Assembly: GCA_030141605.1 (NCBI GenBank)
Contig: JAQGDQ010000006.1
Location: forward strand, 660,501-724,500
Direction: 5' to 3'
DNA: 64,000 bases
Source: Tubiluchus corallicola
Lineage: Eukaryota; Priapulida; Priapulimorpha; Priapulimorphida; Tubiluchidae
Positions within the stretch are counted from its first letter, which is position 1, and each line of letters begins with the position of its first letter. The position numbers and the translations under genes are program-made. Under the pieces are notes generated by a model. The model did no database searches. It had not been told where the DNA came from and was given only the letters and a program-made list of their open reading frames with translations. Shown here piece by piece: positions 1-9,500 of this stretch.

Positions 1-389
1 CATGTTTCTGATTTATGAAAGGCAGCTTCACATACTTGCAATTTACTTTTGTGAAATAACTAAGAATCTGTTCCACCAATACAGCTGAAAATACTAATGG
101 TTATTAACGAAATGCCTTATTAATCAGTTTTAATAAATGTTATGTGTACTGCAAAATATACGAGATTTTATTCGAGTGTAATTCACTTATATGCTGCGAA
201 TTATTATATAATAAACTCGCTGTTATACTACTACGTATAGGTAGGCTGATAAGTAAAAATTTTAGAACCACCATATTTTATTAATCATAGTCGAATGTTG
301 TAAGGACTATTTTTAAAACTTAGTCACTTGCAGCTAAAATGTATTTAAAAGTGTACCAGTGACTATTTGCTTTTTATTTCTGATTTTAG

Positions 390-554
390 ATTCAAGCAGT
401 ACGAGATTTAGTCCCAAATCCTGGCAGCAATAATGACATAGTTCTTGTTCTTCAATATTATGATTACAGTATTGAAGCTGCCATAAGTGCCTATTTAGAA
501 AATGGTGCTGCTGAAGCTCGCAAAGAGTGGAACATCAGTGGTAAACAAAAAAAG
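390..554 (+). CDS. SPATS2: SPATS2 exon A (first in window)
   Basis: Acceptor gattttag, donor gtattcg; 55 codons, phase 0 at both ends. Encodes the UBA-like segment, starting IQAVRDLVPNPG and ending at SGKQKK. Confidence 0.92.
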
Positions 555-3500
555 GTATTCGTGTAGCTTTAATATATTATATTAACTACTATACACTATT
601 ATCCCATTATATTAGATAACTGGTTATGGTAATGTAAGGTTGTATTCTAAGAGACTATTTGATGTCACACTTGATAAACTTCATTTTTTCGTTATGTTGA
701 TTTTCGCAAATTTTGTGTTCACGACATGTTTTTGTGTTGTATATCTTTGAAGAAGGGTAACGCACCTGATAACCTAGTTAATAGCTTTGGTATGCAGGCA
801 TGCTCTTCAATTTTTGGTAAATTTTCATCAGTTAGGGCTTGGTCATGATAAATTCTTTACATTCTGTATTATAGCCGAAGAAGAAAAATAGGAAGCGAAA
901 ACCTCGTGAAGAAAATGCTCCGTCGGAGATATCTTTCAGCAGTAGCATTCAAGACCTTTCTGGTACATCATTTTGTTATTTATTGTAATATTTTGTTTCA
1001 TTATCTTACATAGCTCACACAGAATTATGTTTTCTTTGTATTGGAGCATAGGTTACCTATTATCACAGCTGGCATACTTTACTTTGCTCACTCTTAAATT
1101 TTTAAATTGGAGCCTAGGTAGAGGGTGCGTCCCAAAATACCCTGTAATATCAATTTAAATCCCATTTTGAACACATCAATGAAACTTTGAGAAAATATTT
1201 ATTAGATCTTAATGAATAAGGACCAGTAGTTCTTAAATAATGAATATTGCCATGGAGATAACTTATTGGTCACTATTAACCTTCAAGTTCGTGAATTATG
1301 TAGGGGGTGCCCTAAAACTGATATTTCCAAAATCAGTTTAAATCATACTTTCGGAACATCAATGAGACTTTGTACAATTATTCTTTGGATTTTACTGAAC
1401 AAAGATCACTAGTTCTTAAATAGTGAATTTGATGGAAAACCAATTGAAGAATGACCTAAATAGGGAACTGTTTTTGGCATACTTAAAGCATATCTGATAT
1501 ATGTCAACAAAATTTGATGCATTGTTGGATTCAGTCGAGTGAATTTAGTGATGATTTAATCATTTTTCATTTTTGAATTTAGTGATGATTTAACTATTTT
1601 AATATTTGAAATCTCTTCCATAATCGTAACTTATACATTTAATATCATAGGTTAAAAACTTTCATTGATTTACCTCAAATGCACTAGAAATAACTATTGC
1701 CACCCACCTTCTTAAATAGGTTTTGCATCAAATTCATTACTTTTATATGATCACGGCTCTTTATTCAGTAAGATCAAAAAATCATTTTTGCAGTGTTTCA
1801 TTGTTATACTCGAAAAGTGATTTAAATTGATTTTGAGGGAAGCACATTACTTAATTCACAAATTTGAAAACTTAATAAGAGCATTTTCGCAATGTTATTT
1901 AAATTGATTTCGGTCCACTTTTAGAGCACCCTCTACCTAGGGCTCCATTTTAGAATGAATGAAAATTGTTTTGTCCTGTTAAGCAATATCAATGTGAGTG
2001 TGATATTAATGGTGTACAGTGTGTGACTATGTGGATTAATTTTTCAACTTTCTTAAGACATGAATAAACACAATACACTACAGCTACATTGGGGACAAGC
2101 TAAGTCGGTGGTTCCCAACGTTTTGTTAACGGGGACAATTTTCCAGTACCCTGAATCATATAGCGACTCCACAAAGAACACAATCACATGTTATACTATT
2201 AAACATCATTATCATTCGCATTTATTAATTTTAACTTACTATTCAACAAATTATTGAACAATGAGTGATTGTTTCATTAATTCATTAATGTGATGGTTGC
2301 ACCTGTTTCTCAGCGATCAGTAATGCAAAAGCAATAGGTATCCAAGGTAAAATGAACAGCGACACGCTTTTGGGCAGTGTACACTGCATACAAGTGTACA
2401 GCATGGAACAACATGCATTTTCATTTTCCCGGAAAATCAAGCACTGGTATGTCGCATTTAGAGCGGGAAAACCCAATTTCATTTTCCAGAACTAAATGAT
2501 GAAATGGGAAACTGAGAAACTTTTCATGAAAACAGCATTTTTTAAAAATAGTTTGTGGACTAGCTCGCGACCCCACAAAAAATGCTTGGGACCCCAATTG
2601 GGGTCCGGACCTCAAGGCTGGAAACCCATATGAGCTAAATGGATTCCTAAATGGCTAGATTATCAACTAACTATTCACAGATTATACAGTAAAGTGAATA
2701 TGCCTGCTTTTCCGTGTTGGTTCATATCATATTACATGTATTTTCCCAATGCAGGTCTATTGAAGTTACTGTCAGTAAAATAAGAGCTAATTTGTGTTGG
2801 AGCTAATCGATAAATTCTCTAAAATAACCTAATTAAACTGTTATGCAAACCATCTTTGCTAAAATGATCTTAATGAATTCACTAGGTAAAAGTGCCAGTC
2901 ATTCTTTTTCATCCATAGTGGTCTCAATAAGTAGTTGGATTTGTTATCTATTAATTTATTAAATAAAAGAGCACTGTGATATGGATTACAAACATACATC
3001 TAAATGTGAGAATATACTTGGGTGTGTCCCTGAATTGCAAGTTATCTTATCAATTTGTCTTTGCTGTCACATATATGGTTGTTTAAAATAAATAATTACT
3101 ATTTTAGTTTCAGGTATAGCAGATGGTTCTACAATTTCTGATTCTAGCATTGACGTTACTAATCTGGAGGTAACAACAGCGAAAATTGCAGCCAACGAAA
3201 CACCACTCTCAGTCATCGTAAATCATAATGATAGCATTCAACCGTGCGTATATTAATTTGTATTTCAGTGCAAAATTATCTATTCATTTCAAGGTAGAAG
3301 TAAAGAAATACGGTTTAAAAATGTATCTAGTAAGGGAACTTTAAAGTAATTTTGTTTCTGTGAGTTTCGCTTACTTTGTTAAAAGGTGTAGAGGAAAGTA
3401 ATTATTTTTACTCTTATGACATGCATATAAGTACATTACTGATTCTGCTACTCTGTTTGTGAATTATATAATTTTGTCATACGTGTTGTACATTAATGGT

Positions 3501-6500
3501 TTATTTTTAATGCAATGTCTCATTAAAACTTTGCATTGTTTTTATCATTTCAATTTTTTTAGTAACAGCTAGCTTGATGACACTGATGGTGCCAGTTCTC
3601 TGATGATTTGTATATGATGCCATTTGTCATTATTTTGTTTTGTTACATTTAGGACCGATGTAGCGAATCTTAATTCTCCAGGTTTATCATCACTTGATGA
3701 AGATCGTTCGGCATTTTCTGCAGCAAAAAGTGTGGATGGTCAATCTCTAGTAATCTCTGAGAATAACTCGACAAGTAGCCATTCTTTTGACCAAATGCCG
3801 TCTGGCGGCACAAAGCCAAAAGTGTTGCAGGCATCACCAGCAAGTTATATTGATGATCAACATGAACATGCAGTTGTTTCAGAGTCTAGTCAGCATAAAC
3901 ATAAGAAAATTGGTATGGTCTTGGAGACTTGTCTTGAATTTGGTTAAATTTTGAAAAGATAAATGAAAAAATTAAATATGAAAGCACTGGTGGGGAACTG
4001 GATTGAGTCTTTAATATTTGGAATATAAATCTTATCACATTCTTGGTCAATTTTGGTAATTTTCAATTAAAACTATAATTATATGCATTTAAATGTACAA
4101 AAGGCAACTGTTTCTTTGGTTTTTAGCAAAACTATCAATGTCCAATCATAGTAGCATTTTATTTGAGAAACTTTTAACATTGCTTTAAATGTTCCTATTA
4201 TGTTGGTGTACTTCCCTAGACAAAAATATTTACAGCATATCTTTACACTAATCTAAATTTGTCTGTAGCAGTTGTATAACAAGATACAAAATTCTTCACA
4301 AAAATTCTGCATTGCTTATTTTCTGTGGAAATCGATTTTTATCTATAAAATTGAAGCTTGCCTGGTATACCAAATTAAATTTAGATTATAGTACATCTTT
4401 AAATATTACTTTTGATTTCAGGTTTAGAAAAAAGCTTAAAAGATTTGTATAGACAAGTTGTCTCCATATCTAGGCACAAAACATTGCTGTCTGAAGAAAT
4501 GGACCATTCTTACAAGAAAATAAAAGAAGTCTTTGATGTAATTCGAAGCAGGTAGAATATAATATAACAAAAACTCATTATTTTTCAAAATACTTTAAAA
4601 TATTGTTTGTGTGGTCTTGTTTGGTGTAGATATTATTATGTTGTTCTCCTGGGTAAATATATTACGTATCAGGATTACCAGCTTTGACAGATTTGGTGAT
4701 ACCGCATGTCATCACTTAATTACTCCCCATTATACGATGATTTGTCTTAATGATACCAAGCTTTTGTCACTCATTTTTTAATTTAAACAATACTTTGTTT
4801 TTGCGATGTTTTACTTTTCTTAAAAACACTAAAATTTTTTGTTATGTGGCAATTTTTAAATAGCTTCTTGTAATGTAAATATAGTGTGTTAATGTTTTTG
4901 TTTCTTGAAAAGCTCAGGCTAGCTACTGAGCCAGGTGATTACAGCCTATTCTCCTACAAAACTGTACTTGCAGCTCAGTCACCACTCGTCACAGCATTTG
5001 TATTTACACTGTAAAAAATGGCAATGACAACCAACCATAATCTTTTGGAATGAAGCAAAAATAAAGGTTAATAGCACTATAAACTGAATGGGAAGTCTAT
5101 ACCTGAAATTTAAAGTAAAAATTATTACATTGCCTACTGGGGGAAAAAAAGCTCCAAAACTACTTCCTATTTCATACAGCTGGTGCAGTCCCTCTCTTAC
5201 TGCAAATGCTTATGTTTAATAAATGTTTAAAGAAGGCTAATTTTAGGCAATAAAACTCACAATGCCATTGGAACAGTTGGAATTCGGTGTACACCCCATG
5301 CATTTATGTCCTATGGAAACATGGCTTTATCTAATGATGTTTCACTTAAGATCCCATTTTGCTGAAATGAGTGCTGTACTGCTCACGTCAACCAATTAAG
5401 CAAGTACTGCTGCATGTCAACCAAAATTATTTTCTATTCTTGTTCTTAGATTAGATGAACGTGAAGTAGACCTCATAATTGAAATGGACAAGGTGAAAAA
5501 GCAAGCGAGTAAGTTTCCTAGAACTTTAGTGTTGACTCTGTATGTGTAAAACCGCTCCAAATTACTTTGCCATTGCAATTTTGAACCATAATAACTAGAG
5601 TTCAAATAACAAGAAATCACTGTCTGAAGTGTTTGAAAATTGGACACTTTTTGTTGAAAAATATTTGCGGGATTTGCATTTTGCAGTAAATATTAAATCA
5701 TTTATATGTCACTGAGCCAGAAGTTAAATTAATATATGTAATGTGTAAACATTCTTCCAAAACTTATCTTGCTTAGACTAATGTTAGACGTCAAAAAACG
5801 CTTCCTCAAACAAACCATTTTAACTTTAGCTCTAATCATCGTAGGAGTTCAGGCTCCACATATCATGAAAGTTTCTGAATAAAATAAAATTAAATTTCTG
5901 TTGTATTTTTTAATGCACAGCTCTGTTTTAAACAGTGGAATTTGGAGCAATACTTGTTATTTTTCTTTATTAAAAATAGAAAAAACATCATTTAAAACAA
6001 ATTTGAACACTTAACTAGTGATAGAAATCATAATGAATTTTTATTAGCTATGCAGTACTAAAGTTTATTTATAGAAAAAAATAAACACATTTATACCCAA
6101 TAGCTTGATGTCTTATTTTAGTTTTACTATTGTCTATTTATGAGAATTTGGTTTGAAATTTACATTTGTGCTGCACTTTTTCATAATTCTGTGACTATAG
6201 TGGAGCTAATGGATGAAAGACAACAACAGGCTGATGCACTGACAGTGAGAACTCGCAGAATTGATGGCATGTCTGAAGCAAACGTCTTAGAACTGAAAGC
6301 CGACATAAAGGTATGTTTTTTCATGACAACTTACAAATGATATGATTTAGTGACAAGAATTTGTTAAAGTTTATTAGTTGTTTTAATTTACGCTTTTGCT
6401 TCACCAGCCACTGAATGTGTGTGAGTCTAAGCACAGTAGTTAAATTTATGGGCTGACATGCAGCTGCTTGTAATATATTCATTTGTTTGACTTGTCTAGC

Positions 6501-9500
6501 CTGTGTATGACTTGTAATGTTTGTCCACATGGTTTTGAAATAAGAGCTCGTTTTTTGCACATGCTGAAAATGTGATAAGAGTCGAACGTAATGAGAATTT
6601 CCCCAAAATTTATAATAAATAAATAAAAAGATGTAGAAAGGGTGATTTTACAATGTAAAAAAATATAAAAAAAAAACTTCGGTTAGACTTTCTATTAAAT
6701 TAAACGAAAGAAAGGTTTACAAATGTGAAAAAGATTGTAGAATGTTAGCACTTCTCGGGTAAACGAAATGTACAAAAATTTCTACAGTGTATGCACTTAC
6801 AATAAAATCAATTTGTATAGAGTTTTTGGTAAATAAATTCAAAACCTGCTAAAATAAAATGTAATATTAATGTACTGATTGTCATATCGACTGTTTTTGT
6901 TGTAATAAAGACAATATTCATCTTACCTTAAACAAAAATCTTATTTGTTTGACATCAGTGTTTTATCAGTGTTTAACATAATAATTTTACAGCCGTTTTA
7001 GCAATTTTCAAGACAGCTGTGAATGTGTACTGTTTTACTTTTATGCACAAACTCAAATTTGCTTTTACCTGTGAATTTGCTGAATTTGAGATAGACATTC
7101 AGAGTTCATTTTAACTATTGAACATGTGTAAATGTCATACATGATATCTCGTACAGTTTCTTTTTATTTAGCATTTTGTTAGTGAGCGTAAGCTGGAGGA
7201 GGAATTATGCAGGACAACAAGATTCATTCGAAATGAAGACCCTCTTATTGAAGCTATCCAGATATTTGGTGAAGGTAAATCATATTTTACGTTGCATGTA
7301 AGAAAAATCTCTGGAGTAAGAGTTACTTCAACTTTTATTAAGAATTAATGTGCACATGTTAGCAAGAATTTTAACATAACTTGTAGTTCAGCGTAGCATG
7401 TAGATTGCAACAATTTATGGAACAAACTCATTGTTGTATTATGAAAACAAGATTTTATCCTACAAAGCCTTGATGAGTAATTTTTTATTTACTTTTCATA
7501 TGCTGATAATTGTGGTCCATCCTCTTTATTCAGTTAATCAAACTATGGGCATTCCAGCCCCTATGTGAAGATTACTGCTAAGTGCAAAAAGTTGTTTCTC
7601 ATCTAAAGTTCATGCTCAGTAACTGTTATAAAAATGATAGGTTGTTACCAAAAAGGGGCAGATTTAAGAAGCCTCATTACCATAAAGTTTTGATGTGCAC
7701 AGTGAAAAAATATAATTTTGTTTATTCTTGAGTTTGTTTAATTGTTTATCAACGATTTAAAACTTTCCTATTTAGATATGTGGCAGTGCAAATTTTCAGG
7801 ATTTATAGTAAACTGTAGCATTGGAATTTTTTAAAAAGAAATTGTAACATGTTTATTGAATGATATAACATATTTAAAAAAATAGTAGAAAAATGTCTGC
7901 ATATACTGCAATGTAGTATGCCATTAAATTTTCTAGTGATTCCTGCCAAAAATCACTTCACGCAGCGACGTGCTTCTGTGTCAAGCGTTGCTTCAAGTAT
8001 GGTCAGTCACGATGAAATTCCAACACCAGTCACACCTATTTCCCCAATGCCGCCTAGTCATTCGAATGCACCTCCTACTACAAAACCAAGTGCAAAGCAA
8101 AGTACATCGGATTTGGCAGAATTACAGCAACGACTTCATCAAGCTTTAAAGCTGCAGGTAACCTTTTCTAGCTTGCCCATTTAGAATATTTATTCAAATA
8201 ATCAAAAACTGTAGAGTTTTTTTTAGTAAATATTAAAATACAGCATGTATGTAAGAGTCATGCTCTAACTTGTACGTAAATACTTTATTACAATGTTCAA
8301 AGATCAGATAATGGAAGAAATACAGATGCATATACGAATAAGGTTTTAAATTGATGGGTCTTAGTTACTTGCAAAGAACAAATCTTCTAAAGCGGTTTTT
8401 CTGTTTCCACATCACCAGCCCGCCAGAAAGCCTTTTGCTGCTCCGTATCGAAAACATATTGATCACAATGACCTAGTGCACTGCTTTCAGGCACTACAAT
8501 GTATATTGGTAATACAAATATAGAATAATATAATAAATTATCTATACTTTACTAAAGTAAAGTTTATGAAGTTTTGAGGAATGTTGCCTAAAATTAAGCA
8601 AAATAAGGACTACCTAACATTAATAATAAGCAGTCATTTCATCTTACAAAAAGTAAAACTTTCGTATCTCTTTGGAATGAAAAACTTTTCCAGCAGATAT
8701 TTACTCGTGTTTATTTTGTTAATAGGCTTCCAAATTTTTAGTATTGTTAATATGTCTGACTTTCTGTTCCACAAGTTCAGATGTGTAATTTGTACAACTA
8801 AAGCTGAGTTCCTGTTTCTGGTTTCATATCATCATGTTTAGTAGAACCTAACTTGCTATAGTGCAGTATAGGTTTTACAAGTCAAATGTAGACGTACGTT
8901 AAGTCAAATGTAGACTTAGGTAACTCAAATGTGTCTTGGTAACTCAAATGTAGACTTAGGTAGTTCAAATGTGTTAACAATGGTTTTAAACAAATCTTGA
9001 GTGCTTTTGGTAAGTCAAATGTAGACACATGTCAAGTCAAATGTGACATTGGTATCTCAAATGTAGATAGGTTTTAAAGTTTAAGGATGTTAAATTTAAT
9101 CTTCTTTAATTTCAATTTAATAATTGCTCTTAAGTTAAAATAACAACGTTATATGTTCACTAATATTTTGCAAACTTTACATGCCATTGTAACTGTTAGA
9201 GAAAACAATGCATTCTTAAAATAAACAATGTTTCTTGAGAGAAACCAATTCATTAATACAGTGCTGTACTGCATATAATGCATTACTTAAAAAATTAATT
9301 AGTGATTCACTGTTCATTGGGAAGTTGGAACCGATTTACTCTTTTCTGCCGACATTATGGTTTATCAAAGAATTTCGTTTGAGGATAAACAGCGCATTTT
9401 TCAAAGTTATGAAAGAGGTGATGATTACTTACATCTTGCACGGCAACTTGGTATAAAAAAATCAACTGCGTGGGCTATTATTAAGAGAGCACTGGAGGGT

